Of a stretch of DNA of 64,000 nt, positions 44,997-54,120 are shown in pieces; the stretch's first letter is position 1, and every line of letters starts with the position of its first letter. The DNA comes from Bacillota bacterium (lineage in GTDB: Bacteria; Bacillota; Clostridia; Christensenellales; Pumilibacteraceae). Under the pieces are notes generated by a model that saw nothing but the letters and a program-made list of their open reading frames with translations, was not told the origin of the DNA and made no database searches. The DNA lies in contig WRGC01000002.1 in assembly GCA_009787385.1 (NCBI GenBank), positions 27,682 through 91,681 of the forward strand. Reading direction: 5' to 3'. The translations under genes and the position numbers were made by a program.

Positions 44997-45950
44997 TTAC
45001 TTCATTCTTTCTTCCAATTCCTTGATAGCATCATAGCCCATTGTACGCAATCTGTGGTTGCGAGCTGCTACTTCCAAAATAATAGCAATATTGCGTCCTG
45101 GCTTTACGGGAACAATATATTTTGGGATTGTTTTTCCCAAAATTGTATAAGTTTGGGTCATTGTACCTACACGGTCATACTGCTTGTGTGGGTCCCAATC
45201 TTCTAGATGAATTACTATATCTATTACTTTAGAATTACTTACCGCTCCTGCACCATATATATTGCGAATATCTACAATACCTATACCCCTAATCTCCATA
45301 AAATGCTTAGTAATTGGCGGACTTTGTCCAACCAATACATCGTTGATACACTTGATTTGTACAGCATCATCGGCTACCAACATGTGATTGCGTTGAACCA
45401 ATTCCAATGCGGCTTCGCTTTTTCCTACCCCACTATCACCCATAATCATCACACCTATACCATACAAGTCTACTAGTACAGCATGGACTACTTGAGATTT
45501 GGCTAAAAGCTCATTGAGATAAAAACTAAGTTGATTGATAAGAACTGTAGTTTTTAGCTTTGTCAACAACAAAAGCTTGTTGTGTTTTTTTGCCGCCGTA
45601 AGCAATTCTACAAAGGGTTCTTTGCCATTGGACAAAATAATACAAGGAATATCATATTCAAACAACCTATCCAAGCAAGATACTCTTTGCTCTTTTGACA
45701 AACTCATAATGTACGCAACTTCCATTTCACCCAACACTTGTATGCGTTGATGAACAAAGTGAGTACGAAAACCAGTCAACAACAACCCTGGGCGGTTGAT
45801 ATTGAAAGTGACAAACTCCATTTCTTCAAAGTCAACAGGATACACAATCTCAAGATTGTGATGACTACAAAACTCCGATACCTTGACTTTGACAGGGTCA
45901 TGAAATTCTACTGTAGACAATGATTGAGTTGATTGTTGTTGTTTGCTCAT
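44997..45950 (-). CDS. hprK: HPr kinase/phosphorylase
   Basis: A 317-residue bifunctional HprK/P, which phosphorylates HPr on Ser46 and reverses it, the hub of carbon catabolite control in Bacillota. Walker A is GDSGVGKSE near residue 170, followed by LVADDAV and the family signature MEIRGIGIVDIRNIYGAGAV. GGAGA precedes the ATG at 45950. A PTS is implied elsewhere in the genome. It follows the three HAD genes and uvrC in the same direction, with repeat copies on both sides. Confidence 0.97.
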   Translation of the reverse strand: MSKQQQSTQSLSTVEFHDPVKVKVSEFCSHHNLEIVYPVDFEEMEFVTFNINRPGLLLTGFRTHFVHQRIQVLGEMEVAYIMSLSKEQRVSCLDRLFEYDIPCIILSNGKEPFVELLTAAKKHNKLLLLTKLKTTVLINQLSFYLNELLAKSQVVHAVLVDLYGIGVMIMGDSGVGKSEAALELVQRNHMLVADDAVQIKCINDVLVGQSPPITKHFMEIRGIGIVDIRNIYGAGAVSNSKVIDIVIHLEDWDPHKQYDRVGTMTQTYTILGKTIPKYIVPVKPGRNIAIILEVAARNHRLRTMGYDAIKELEERMK

Positions 45951-46039
45951 GATTTTCTCCTAAACAAAGTCGTCACCCTTAATTTCTGTTATTGACCAAA
46001 ACTTGTATTGTAGTATAAAAAGCATACAAAAGACTTTTT

Positions 46040-46237
46040 GAAAGTGTACAACGAGCGGGTTATTAACAATAAAATACAAACTTTCAACAAAACCAGCGTT
46101 ATTCTTTTTTGACGCCAAAAAAGAACCAAAAAGTATTTGGGGGGGGTGCGAATCCCCCCCCTAACGCTTTATGGTTGATTTTTTATTTAAGTGTCACTTT
46201 TCTTCATATTCATGTACTCTATTTATATTTGTATACT
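46040..46237 (-). repeat. Dispersed MITE-like repeat, copy 14 (orientation B)
   Basis: Full copy with an eight-G/seven-C stem. It lies between the HAD 1 stop (46279) and hprK start (45950). Confidence 0.87.
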
Positions 46238-46278
46238 TAAAAAAGATTGATACAAATGTATACTATTTTTAATATCAA

Positions 46279-47112
46279 TTACAATTTGTCTGCTGTAGCC
46301 AACTCCAAAATTTTGGCTACACCTTCATCATCACAATTGTCAGCAATCTTTTTTGCTACTGCTTTTACTTGAGATGCCGCATTGCCCATTGCTATACCCA
46401 ACCCTACCATAGATAACAATGATACATCATTGTCCCCGTCACCTATGCCTATTGTGTTGGCTAGTGGAATATTTAACATTTTTGCCATTTGTACTGCCGT
46501 ATTGCCTTTTCCAGCGTCTATACTAGTGACTTCAACCATCGCATTTCCACCATGCAAACTCATAGTAAAGTCAAGATTATTCAAACCTTGTTTAAAGTTT
46601 TTATAATCCTGTTCTGTTTTGTTGATATCCCATATTATACCAATCTTGTATGGTTGACATTTGTGTTTTACAACAAAGTCTACCAAATTTCCAACTATAG
46701 TCATTGGCAAATTGGTTGCATTGAGTTCGTACTTTTCTGTAATTGCAGTATGTTTGTCTATATAAAAGTAATCATCTACAAACAAATGTACTTCCAAACC
46801 TTGGTCATAAGCTCTTTTGATAAGTTGCAAAGCACTTTCGTGATTAGCTTTGCAACTATACACTACTTCACCCGTTTGAGCTTTATAAATTGTGCCACCA
46901 TTGTTGCAACCTATGAGAGTATCATGCAAATCAATACCATACTTTGCTAGAGGGGGCTTTATAGAATGCCAAAATCTCCCTGTACTTATGCAAAATATTC
47001 CACCTGCATTGACATAGTTTTGAATAGCATTATAAGTGCGTTGACTTACTGTATAACCCAAATCATAGTTGAGTGTACTATCAAAGTCTGATATAAACAA
47101 TTTGTATTTCAT
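46279..47112 (-). CDS. Cof-type HAD-IIB phosphatase, tandem copy 1
   Basis: A 277-residue HAD-superfamily hydrolase of the Cof/IIB subclass. Motif I is FISDFDSTLN (nucleophile and general-acid Asp), motif II STGR, motif III Lys in DAGKGNTAVQMAK, motif IV IGIGDGDNDVSLL. The cap is the C2B alpha/beta type. These enzymes remove phosphate from sugar phosphates or similar metabolites. GAGAG lies 9 nt before the ATG. It is about as close to copy 2 as the latter is to itself in motif order, pointing to local duplication. Confidence 0.9.
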   Translation of the reverse strand: MKYKLFISDFDSTLNYDLGYTVSQRTYNAIQNYVNAGGIFCISTGRFWHSIKPPLAKYGIDLHDTLIGCNNGGTIYKAQTGEVVYSCKANHESALQLIKRAYDQGLEVHLFVDDYFYIDKHTAITEKYELNATNLPMTIVGNLVDFVVKHKCQPYKIGIIWDINKTEQDYKNFKQGLNNLDFTMSLHGGNAMVEVTSIDAGKGNTAVQMAKMLNIPLANTIGIGDGDNDVSLLSMVGLGIAMGNAASQVKAVAKKIADNCDDEGVAKILELATADKL

Positions 47113-47196
47113 AATAAAAATCTCTCAAGTAGTATATCGTCAATGCAATCATCATTTGACGAAAAATTAAGACAATGCCTTATTTTTTAAATTAGA

Positions 47197-48018
47197 CTAA
47201 AGTTGGTCACAAGTTGCCAATTCCAATATCTCAGCTACACCCTCTTGATTACAGTCGCCCGCTATCATCTTGGCAACAGATTGAACTTCGGGATTAGCAT
47301 TTTGCATTGCTATACCCAATCCGGCTATCTGTATCATAGAAACATCATTGTGACTGTCTCCTATACAAATTGTATTTTGTATAGGAATTCCTAGCATTTT
47401 GGCAACAACCAATGCTCCATTGCCTTTTCCCGCCAATTTGCTAGTTATCATTACTAGATTATGTCCACAAACTGTACTATCAATAAAATCAAACTTGTTA
47501 TCCAATGCTACCTTTACTTCTTGTACTGTATGATTTTGACAAAGAATACCACAACAATGAGCAGCCAACTCCATCTTAGCTACAAATCCTAGCAAATCAT
47601 CTGTTTTTTGAATTTCCAACTTATCAAATTCAAGATAGGTTTGTACCAAATCATTTTGTTGAACAAACATAACACTGTCACTATCTACTTGCACATGTTC
47701 ACCTATGCTATAAGCATATTGCATTATTTGTATAGTTTGAGCATTGCTAAGTTTTGCTTCCCACAATTTTTCGCCAGTCTTTGCCGAATACATGACAGAG
47801 CCATTAGAACAAACAATAGGCAAATCAACAACATCTAAAGAATAGCGTTGTAAATAAGGTTGAATATTGCACCAAACTCTACCCGTACTCAACACAAATT
47901 TGCCACCCGCCTTGCGATAATTGTCTATAGCATTTAAAGTCCTTTGACTGACTATATAATTGTCATAATCATAGTTGAGTGTACTGTCAAAATCTGATAT
48001 AAAAAGATTGTATTTCAT
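47197..48018 (-). CDS. Cof-type HAD-IIB phosphatase, tandem copy 2
   Basis: A 273-residue paralogue of the flanking genes. Motif I is FISDFDSTLN, followed by an identical VSQRTLNAI to copy 1; motif II is STGRVW, motif III Lys lies in LAGKGNGALVVAKML, motif IV is CIGDSHNDVSMI. Start is ATG at 48018; a TTG three codons earlier is also in frame. There is no Shine-Dalgarno, and a TATAAT (with TTACCA 17 nt upstream) ends 12 nt before the ATG, so the leader would be about 5 nt. Confidence 0.9.
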   Translation of the reverse strand: MKYNLFISDFDSTLNYDYDNYIVSQRTLNAIDNYRKAGGKFVLSTGRVWCNIQPYLQRYSLDVVDLPIVCSNGSVMYSAKTGEKLWEAKLSNAQTIQIMQYAYSIGEHVQVDSDSVMFVQQNDLVQTYLEFDKLEIQKTDDLLGFVAKMELAAHCCGILCQNHTVQEVKVALDNKFDFIDSTVCGHNLVMITSKLAGKGNGALVVAKMLGIPIQNTICIGDSHNDVSMIQIAGLGIAMQNANPEVQSVAKMIAGDCNQEGVAEILELATCDQL

Positions 48019-48174
48019 AGTTTTCAAACGATTATAAATCTAAAAAATTGTAATGGTAAAATTTGGCAATTATACAGTAATATTATCTTTATTTTATGAC
48101 ATTTATTGGCAACAACAAATTTAGTGTTGATTATAAAGGCTTTATTTGTGTATTGTAGACATTTTTTAAGTACA

Positions 48175-49014
48175 CTAGGGCAACAAGTCGTTGGTTGCCA
48201 ATTCAAGCACATTGGCTACTCCGCACTCATCACAATGATTGGTAATATAACCTGCAATATCCTTCACTTCTTGTCTTGCATTGTCTACAGCAACTGCAAG
48301 ACCGGCAAGTTTTAGCATAGAAATATCGTTGATATTGTCCCCAATACATATTGTATCTTTCAATGAAACGCCTACCATTTTTGACAATTCTTGAGCTATT
48401 TGTCCCTTGCTAGCATTGACTGAAATGATTTCGTATAGCATTGCATGACTTTGCAAAAATGTCAAATCTTCAAACTCAGCTTTGTGCAATGAGTTGTATA
48501 GATAATCTACTTCTGTGACTTTGTCAGGCATGCCCATGATTAAAAGTTTCTTGGGTGTATACCCTGTTTCTTGCAAAAATTGAACTAAGTTGCCTACTTC
48601 CTTAAAGTTGAGATTGAATCCTCTACTGTACATTTGACTAAATCTAGTTAAGTGATTAACATAAATCACATCATCAACATAACACTGTATGTACACATTG
48701 TACTGCATAGCATGCCGTATCCACCTTATAGCGACATCATTTGGTATACTAAATTGCATCAAAATCTTGCCTGTATCACAACCATATATAGCTGCACCAT
48801 TGTAACATCCTACAGGAATACTCAATTTGTCCATCTTAAAATTGACCAAAAAAGGGGCAAGACTCTCATAAGATCTACCCGTACTTATCGTAAAAATTCC
48901 ACCTTTATCCCTATAAGCCTTAATGGCATCTAATGTCCTTTTGTCGGCAGGATTTTGATGTGAATACCCATTGAGAGTGCCATCAAAATCTGTAATAATC
49001 AATTTATATTTCAT
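48175..49014 (-). CDS. Cof-type HAD-IIB phosphatase, tandem copy 3
   Basis: A 279-residue member, the most diverged of the three. Motif I is IITDFDGTLN, motif II STGRSYE, motif III Lys lies in VNASKGQIAQEL, motif IV is CIGDNINDISML. All catalytic residues are kept, so the three probably act on different substrates. AAAGGA precedes the ATG. It follows uvrC by about 200 nt and may be read from the uvrC transcript. Confidence 0.9.
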   Translation of the reverse strand: MKYKLIITDFDGTLNGYSHQNPADKRTLDAIKAYRDKGGIFTISTGRSYESLAPFLVNFKMDKLSIPVGCYNGAAIYGCDTGKILMQFSIPNDVAIRWIRHAMQYNVYIQCYVDDVIYVNHLTRFSQMYSRGFNLNFKEVGNLVQFLQETGYTPKKLLIMGMPDKVTEVDYLYNSLHKAEFEDLTFLQSHAMLYEIISVNASKGQIAQELSKMVGVSLKDTICIGDNINDISMLKLAGLAVAVDNARQEVKDIAGYITNHCDECGVANVLELATNDLLP

Positions 49015-49105
49015 ATTTTCCTTTTATTATCAACATTCTCCTATCATAAAATATCAAATTAGTCACAAAATAAATTAGATATAATCATAGTTGATACAAA
49101 CAAAT

Positions 49106-49237
49106 CTAATATTCATTATCATAATCTATATCTTCAATTTCGCCATATCTATTCAAATCAACAATGTATTCAAAATAACCATAATCTCCAAATGTGCCGT
49201 CTCCAATGTTATTATAATTGTCAGCCCTTATCTTCAA
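49106..49237 (-). CDS. Possible 43-aa acidic ORF overlapping the uvrC end
   Basis: In the +1 frame relative to uvrC, an open stretch starts at a TTG (49237) just after GGAGA and runs past the uvrC stop. It encodes an acidic, Tyr-rich peptide (GDGTFGDYGYFEYIVDLNRY, then EIEDIDYDNEY). It could be a coupled small protein, or the tail of a frameshifted longer UvrC. The composition looks coding, but spacing to GGAGA is short. Confidence 0.3.
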   Translation of the reverse strand: MKIRADNYNNIGDGTFGDYGYFEYIVDLNRYGEIEDIDYDNEY

Positions 49238-50876
49238 TACTCTCCAACATTCTTTTGTCTCTCAATTGCCTATGAAAAGTTATAGCAAATCTGTGAGCCT
49301 CGTCTCTTATGCGTTGCAACATCTTGAGAGAATTATGAGATTTTGGCAATACTATAGGGTCTGGACAATTGGGAAGATAAATCTCTTCATCTCTCTTAGC
49401 CAGTGAAATGATGTCCAAATGTCCATATCCTGTAGCTACCAATGCATCTACCGCTGCCGAAAGTTGTCCTTTTCCACCATCTATTATAATCAAATCAGGA
49501 AGTTCGGCAAACTTATCATCACCTTGTTTAGCTCTACCAAATCTACGAACTAATGTCTCACGCATACTAGCAAAATCATCACTACCCTCTACCGTCTTGA
49601 TTTTGTATTTGCGATATTGTTTTTTAGCGGGTTCACCATTGATAAATACAGTTTGAGAAGCTACCTTATCTGTGCCACTTATATTGCTAATGTCATAACA
49701 TTCCATTCGTCTAGCACTCTTTATCCCAAGTATTTGCTCTAATTGTGAGACAGCTCCCACTGTCATATCTCTCTTGACTTGCTCCTTAGTGCGAGATTTG
49801 AGCAAATAGTCATCAACATTTTTTTGTGCTGTAACTAGCAAGTCAAATTTTGCACCTCTTTTGGGGACTGTAAGTATAGGTCTAATTTTGGTAAAACTAT
49901 ATACAAACTCTGCTATATCAGGACTTAGCGGTATACTTGACACTATCTCTTGTGGAGCGTCTAGATTGTAATGATAAAATTGTGTACAAAACTTGTACAA
50001 ATACTCATCGTCATTTATTGATACATCTACCACTACAAAATTCTTGATACCCAACATTTTGCCATATCTAACAAACAGCACACTTACTACACTGTATTGT
50101 CCATCACTTGCAAAAGCAATTACATCTAGACTAACCGCCGTACGCAATTCTGCAATATTCTTACGATTGAGATTGTCTAACATGTTGAGTTGGTTGCGGT
50201 ACAAAATTGCATTTTCAAAATCTTGATTGTTTGCCGCAACTTCCATCATTTGTTGAAGTTTCAATTTGGCACTATATTCTTTGCCTTGCAAGAATGCAAT
50301 AGCTTGTTGTACTGCAGTCTCATATTCTATTACAGTACAAAGACGCTCACACGGGGCTAGACACTGTTTTATATGATAGTCCAAGCATGCTCTAGATGGC
50401 TTATCCATTTTGCGAGTACATGTACGCACTTGATATACTATTTTGAGTACCGCTATAATATCATTGACTCTAATTCCAAAAAAGAATGGTCCAAAGTACT
50501 TTGCCCCATCTCTTTTGAGCTTGCGTACAACTTCAAACACAGGATATACATCTTTGAGATTAACTCTAATAAACGGAGCTCTTTTGTCATCTTTAAGCAA
50601 AATATTGTACTTTGGCCAATATTTTTTGATAAGATTAGCTTCTAGAGACAAAGCATCAAATTCGGTATTGGTTATAATGTACTCAAAATCTACAACTTCA
50701 GCCACCATAGCAGCAACTTTTTCTGCCTTTTGTGTGTTGTTAAAGTACTGCTTGACACGGTTTTTGAGAACAACAGCTTTTCCAACATAAATAATTTTGT
50801 CGTGAATATCCTTCATTAGATACACGCCACTATTGGTAGGCAACCTATCTAGCTTATCTTGTAGAGATTGAGTCAT
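49221..50876 (-). CDS. uvrC: Excinuclease ABC subunit C, lacking the C-terminal HhH domain
   Basis: A 551-residue UvrC, which makes both incisions with UvrB. Present are the GIY-YIG domain (SGVYLMKDIHDKIIYVGKA), cysteines CTRKMDK...CLDYHIKQCLAPC, a UVR motif (MEVAANNQDFENAILYRNQL) and the RNase H-like nuclease (ECYDISNISG, LIIIDGGKGQ). The protein stops right after FHRQLRDKRMLES, where most UvrCs have a further ~50 residues of tandem helix-hairpin-helix. No such sequence is found in any frame downstream. No good Shine-Dalgarno is seen before the ATG at 50876. Confidence 0.95.
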   Translation of the reverse strand: MTQSLQDKLDRLPTNSGVYLMKDIHDKIIYVGKAVVLKNRVKQYFNNTQKAEKVAAMVAEVVDFEYIITNTEFDALSLEANLIKKYWPKYNILLKDDKRAPFIRVNLKDVYPVFEVVRKLKRDGAKYFGPFFFGIRVNDIIAVLKIVYQVRTCTRKMDKPSRACLDYHIKQCLAPCERLCTVIEYETAVQQAIAFLQGKEYSAKLKLQQMMEVAANNQDFENAILYRNQLNMLDNLNRKNIAELRTAVSLDVIAFASDGQYSVVSVLFVRYGKMLGIKNFVVVDVSINDDEYLYKFCTQFYHYNLDAPQEIVSSIPLSPDIAEFVYSFTKIRPILTVPKRGAKFDLLVTAQKNVDDYLLKSRTKEQVKRDMTVGAVSQLEQILGIKSARRMECYDISNISGTDKVASQTVFINGEPAKKQYRKYKIKTVEGSDDFASMRETLVRRFGRAKQGDDKFAELPDLIIIDGGKGQLSAAVDALVATGYGHLDIISLAKRDEEIYLPNCPDPIVLPKSHNSLKMLQRIRDEAHRFAITFHRQLRDKRMLESIEDKG

Positions 50877-50955
50877 GTTGGTATTATAAATAATATAACA
50901 CTAATTGAATAGTTAGTCAAGTATTATAGGCAAACGAGAAGTGTATAGATTTTCA

Positions 50956-51141
50956 AGATAGTATACAACAAGCGGATATTACAATAAAATACAAACAATC
51001 AACAAAACCAACGATATTCTTTTTTGACGCCAAAAAAGAACCAAAAAAGCTTTTGTGGGGTTGAGAATCACCCGAACGCTTTATGGTTGTTTTTATTTAG
51101 GTGTTACTTCTTTATCTATATTAATGTATTTTCTGCACACT
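50956..51141 (-). repeat. Dispersed MITE-like repeat, copy 15 (orientation B)
   Basis: Full-length with palindrome intact and a shortened G/C stem. It lies between the start of uvrC and the stop of the InlB-like gene. Nothing else is seen in 50877-51278. Confidence 0.85.
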
Positions 51142-51278
51142 ACTATTTTAAATTAGCACTACAATCAAAAACAATCAACGCACAAATTGTATGTTCGTTG
51201 ATTTCAACCATTTAATAAAACTTGAAAATATCTCTCGTTCAAATTAACATTTTCATTTAATACAATAAGTTTTCAGTT

Positions 51279-51698
51279 TTACACACTCAATTGTTCTATA
51301 TTCTCCCAAATAGCATACAAATTTATATTGTTTACTATTTCAATTTTCCAATCATAAAAGTTGATTTCACCATTTTGATTTGACAAACTCCAACCCAAAA
51401 ACTTGTAGTTTTTTATATTTTGCGGGTTATGAATTTTGTATTCCAATACATTTTTGCGAACAACACTCAATGATTGTTGACTATAATCCCAATCTAAAAC
51501 ATCACCACGCTTTGTATAATACTCATCATCTACATTAAAATTGCTAATTACATCATCAATTTGTATATATATTCTAAACTTCTCATTGCTAGCTTGTACA
51601 GCCATTGCAATAAAAAAAATACACACAAAAAGTATAACAGTAAGCACACTATACATTGCAATTTTTCGTATCTTTGAAAATTTATTAGCAAAAATCAT
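51279..51698 (-). CDS. Membrane-anchored protein with InlB-type repeat
   Basis: A 139-residue protein. After a basic start, residues 15-34 form one membrane helix. The C-terminal part (YKFLGWSLSNQNGEINFYDW, then NNINLYAIWE) is one Listeria-Bacteroides/InlB B-type repeat, a beta-grasp-like unit usual in surface proteins. GGAGA 9 nt before the ATG at 51698 sets the start; the TTG at 51728 is at the predicted transcription start. It has a consensus promoter. Confidence 0.7.
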   Translation of the reverse strand: MIFANKFSKIRKIAMYSVLTVILFVCIFFIAMAVQASNEKFRIYIQIDDVISNFNVDDEYYTKRGDVLDWDYSQQSLSVVRKNVLEYKIHNPQNIKNYKFLGWSLSNQNGEINFYDWKIEIVNNINLYAIWENIEQLSV

Positions 51699-51727
51699 AA
51701 CAAAAATTCTCCGCAAAAGTGAGTACA

Positions 51728-51756
51728 ATTATATCAAATTTATTTTTGCATGTCAA
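51728..51756 (-). promoter_or_regulatory. Consensus promoter of the InlB-like gene
   Basis: -35 TTGACA (51751-51756), 17-nt spacer, -10 TATAAT (51728-51733): a full match to the sigma-A consensus. Leader about 25 nt. Confidence 0.8.
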
Positions 51757-51862
51757 TATAATTTACAATATTTACCAATTAATTTGATAGACTATCTCAA
51801 AAACATCAACTTATCATTCATGTTAACTCAATATCCGTATATAATTTTTGAAATAACTTCAT

Positions 51863-52345
51863 TCATATATCCAACAATCTAGTAGATATATGACAATACC
51901 CATTGGGATTTTTTTCCAAATACTTTTGATGTTCAACTTCAGCTTGGCAAAAATGTTCTAGTGGCAAACACTCTATTGCTATGCGTTGAGCATGTTGAGA
52001 TTGCAATTTTTTTAACCAAATTTTGCACTTATCACCCGTCAAATCATCTACATAATATATACCTGTACGGTATTGCACACCTACATCATTACCCTGTTTG
52101 TTGTTGCTAAATGGATCAATAATTTTCAAAAATTTATCCAACAACTGCTCTATAGTAATAACATCATTGTACACTATTTTTACCACTTCAACATGCCCAC
52201 TACCATTACAAACTTGTTTGTATGTAGTAGCATTACTATCTCCATTTGCATACCCTACAAAAGAGCTAATTATACCATTTATGCTGTCTAAGTACTTTTG
52301 AACACCCCAAAAACAACCACCTGCAAGATATAAAACATTTTTCAT
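51863..52345 (-). CDS. msrA: Peptide methionine (S)-S-oxide reductase
   Basis: A 160-residue MsrA that repairs oxidised methionine. The catalytic Cys is in AGGCFWGVQ at residue ~10, with GYANGDSNATTY and GHVEVVKIVYN following. The C-terminus keeps NPNGYCH but not a longer resolving-Cys tail. The ATG at 52345 is fixed by GAGG six nt upstream; the frame runs back to 52390. That ribosome-binding site lies in the second arm of a terminator-like hairpin. Confidence 0.95.
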   Translation of the reverse strand: MKNVLYLAGGCFWGVQKYLDSINGIISSFVGYANGDSNATTYKQVCNGSGHVEVVKIVYNDVITIEQLLDKFLKIIDPFSNNKQGNDVGVQYRTGIYYVDDLTGDKCKIWLKKLQSQHAQRIAIECLPLEHFCQAEVEHQKYLEKNPNGYCHISTRLLDI

Positions 52346-52346
52346 A

Positions 52347-52385
52347 AAAAACCTCACAAATATGATAACATTTTGTGAGGTTTTT
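52347..52385 (-). terminator. Hairpin sequestering the msrA ribosome-binding site
   Basis: AAAAACCTCACAAA and its perfect complement, 11-nt loop, T6 on the minus strand directly followed by the msrA ATG. The GTGAGG used as ribosome-binding site is in the 3' arm. Confidence 0.6.
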
Positions 52386-52489
52386 GTCAATAAAAAATTG
52401 TAATCAAAAAACTATAAACTTGCAATTTTAATCTAATTCAATCATCAAAATAAAACTAATACTTTTTATTATTACAAAATATAATCAAA

Positions 52490-52825
52490 CTAAAACCACC
52501 CAATAAAATCCACTGCCAAATTGTTGTTCAATACTCTTCTAGCCAAAAACTGGTCTCTCTTATCTATCCTTACTCCAAAAGGATTTCCCCACAGTCTAGC
52601 TCTATTGAAAGGTGCTACTTCTCCACTAATACCTACTACACGCAAGCGTCGTTCAAAAATCTCTGCACTCAATCTAGTGACAAAAACTGCATACACATGT
52701 CTATCTCTATTGTGTGGTGGACGATGATTGACAGGTGGGCGTTGTGGTCTATTGTTGTTGCATGGTCTACGCCGTATATCTTGTGGCATTCTCATATTGG
52801 TTTCCATTTTTCTTTCGTCATTCAT
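52490..52825 (-). CDS. Hypothetical basic protein, 111 aa
   Basis: Not recognised. Residues 1-40 are disordered and rich in Arg/Asn/Pro (QDIRRRPCNNNRPQRPPVNH); residues 43-111 look folded (YAVFVTRLSAEIFERRLRVV ... VRIDKRDQFLARRVLNNNLA). AGGAGA lies 6 nt before the ATG. It follows the subtilase gene by 62 nt, so the two may be one operon. Confidence 0.6.
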   Translation of the reverse strand: MNDERKMETNMRMPQDIRRRPCNNNRPQRPPVNHRPPHNRDRHVYAVFVTRLSAEIFERRLRVVGISGEVAPFNRARLWGNPFGVRIDKRDQFLARRVLNNNLAVDFIGWF

Positions 52826-52886
52826 AATTGTTCTCCTAACTATAGTTGTTGCCTATAATTAAATAATTTAATATAATCCCATACAA

Positions 52887-53777
52887 TCAAACATTGTTGG
52901 ACAAACTCTCAATCGCTCGCCCAATATCAATTAGTCCCCAACCACTTGCATTTTTGTCATTATCTACAAAAGTGGCTGTAGACAACAACAATTGCTTGAC
53001 TTGATCAGGTTGCAAGTTTGGATTGATTCCCAACAACAATGCCGCTGCTCCTGCTACTATAGGTGCTGACATAGAAGTACCCGACATAACCGCATATGGT
53101 TTGGTCAAACTTGGGGTAAATATATCTACAGCAGGTGCTACTAAATCAGGTCTACTAAAATCCCCCCATGGTCCACGACTACTAAAATCTACAACATATG
53201 GCTTGTCATCTTTGTCAAAATCCATACCACCTACCGTCAAAATTTGTGGTGTAGCTCCTGGACTGCGTACAGTAGATTGAGCTGGTCCATTGTTCCCACT
53301 ACTAGCAACCACAACAATACCTTGCTCCCACAAGAGTTCTGCCCCTTTCATAATAGGATCAGGTTCTAGAGGTTCGCTACCAAAACTCATACAAGCAACT
53401 TTGATATTAAGTCTCTTCTTGTTTTTGAAGACAAAATTCATGCCATCTAATATAGCATTTGTATCACCTACACCGTTATCTGCTATAACTTTAACACCAA
53501 CCAAATTGGCTTGTGGTGCTACACCCATATATTTTCCATTAGACAACAATCCACTACCTGCCAAAATACCACATACTGCCGTACCATGACCATTGTTGTC
53601 AAAAGGAATCCCTTTGCCTCTATCAACACTCCAAAACTCCACAATGCGATTGACACCAATTACAAAATCCAAATGTGGCTTGATACCTGTATCCAACACT
53701 GCAACTGTTATGCCCTTACCCTTAAAACCCATGTCATGACATGCGTCTATAGCTAGTCTTTTTCTTTCGTTTTCCAT
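52887..53777 (-). CDS. Subtilisin-like serine protease without signal peptide
   Basis: A 296-residue S8 peptidase. Catalytic Asp is in VAVLDTGI, His in NNGHGTAVCGILAG, Ser in VMSGTSMSAPIVAGA, and the oxyanion Asn in VVVASSGNNGPAQ. There is no signal peptide or propeptide, as in the intracellular ISP type, so it should act in the cytoplasm, mother cell or prespore. Gene order is 86-aa protein, protease, 111-aa protein; the gap to the first is 15 nt. No Shine-Dalgarno before the ATG, consistent with coupling. Confidence 0.92.
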   Translation of the reverse strand: MENERKRLAIDACHDMGFKGKGITVAVLDTGIKPHLDFVIGVNRIVEFWSVDRGKGIPFDNNGHGTAVCGILAGSGLLSNGKYMGVAPQANLVGVKVIADNGVGDTNAILDGMNFVFKNKKRLNIKVACMSFGSEPLEPDPIMKGAELLWEQGIVVVASSGNNGPAQSTVRSPGATPQILTVGGMDFDKDDKPYVVDFSSRGPWGDFSRPDLVAPAVDIFTPSLTKPYAVMSGTSMSAPIVAGAAALLLGINPNLQPDQVKQLLLSTATFVDNDKNASGWGLIDIGRAIESLSNNV

Positions 53778-53792
53778 GACAAATTAGCAAAA

Positions 53793-54053
53793 TCAATCCA
53801 ATTCGTCTATCAACTTCTTCATTCTCACAGATTGCTCAGGTGTTAGCATACTAGAAGCCATAGTCAAAAATTGATTTATCCTATCTTTATCATATGTGCC
53901 ATTTGATTTTTGTGTGTTAATTATTCCCACAAGTTGTTGCATAAGTTGTTCTCTATCCATCTCACTATACTTATTGAGACTATCGTACACATTCTCATTA
54001 GAATCTGTTTGGATACTTTTTTCTTTAGGTTTAAAGTTTTTAAACTCCTTCAT
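53793..54053 (-). CDS. Hypothetical helical protein, 86 aa
   Basis: Not recognised. Hydrophilic N-terminal third, then two or three helices (DREQLMQQLVGIINTQKSNG; DKDRINQFLTMASSMLTPEQ). GAGGAG lies 5 nt before the ATG. It stands first in the operon with the subtilase, so it might be its inhibitor, adaptor or substrate; that is context only. Confidence 0.6.
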   Translation of the reverse strand: MKEFKNFKPKEKSIQTDSNENVYDSLNKYSEMDREQLMQQLVGIINTQKSNGTYDKDRINQFLTMASSMLTPEQSVRMKKLIDELD

Positions 54054-54120
54054 AAAATCTCCTCAAATTGTCAAAAATAGTCTACTATTATCATATGCAG
54101 GCATATATATATTAGTGACT

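Noticed and set aside
51024..51215. Short frames beginning MTPKKNQKS (here, 37971 and 43768) and MASKK/MVLFWRQKR frames
   Set aside because: They all arise from the palindrome of the dispersed repeat read in one frame; none has a ribosome-binding site or extends beyond chance.
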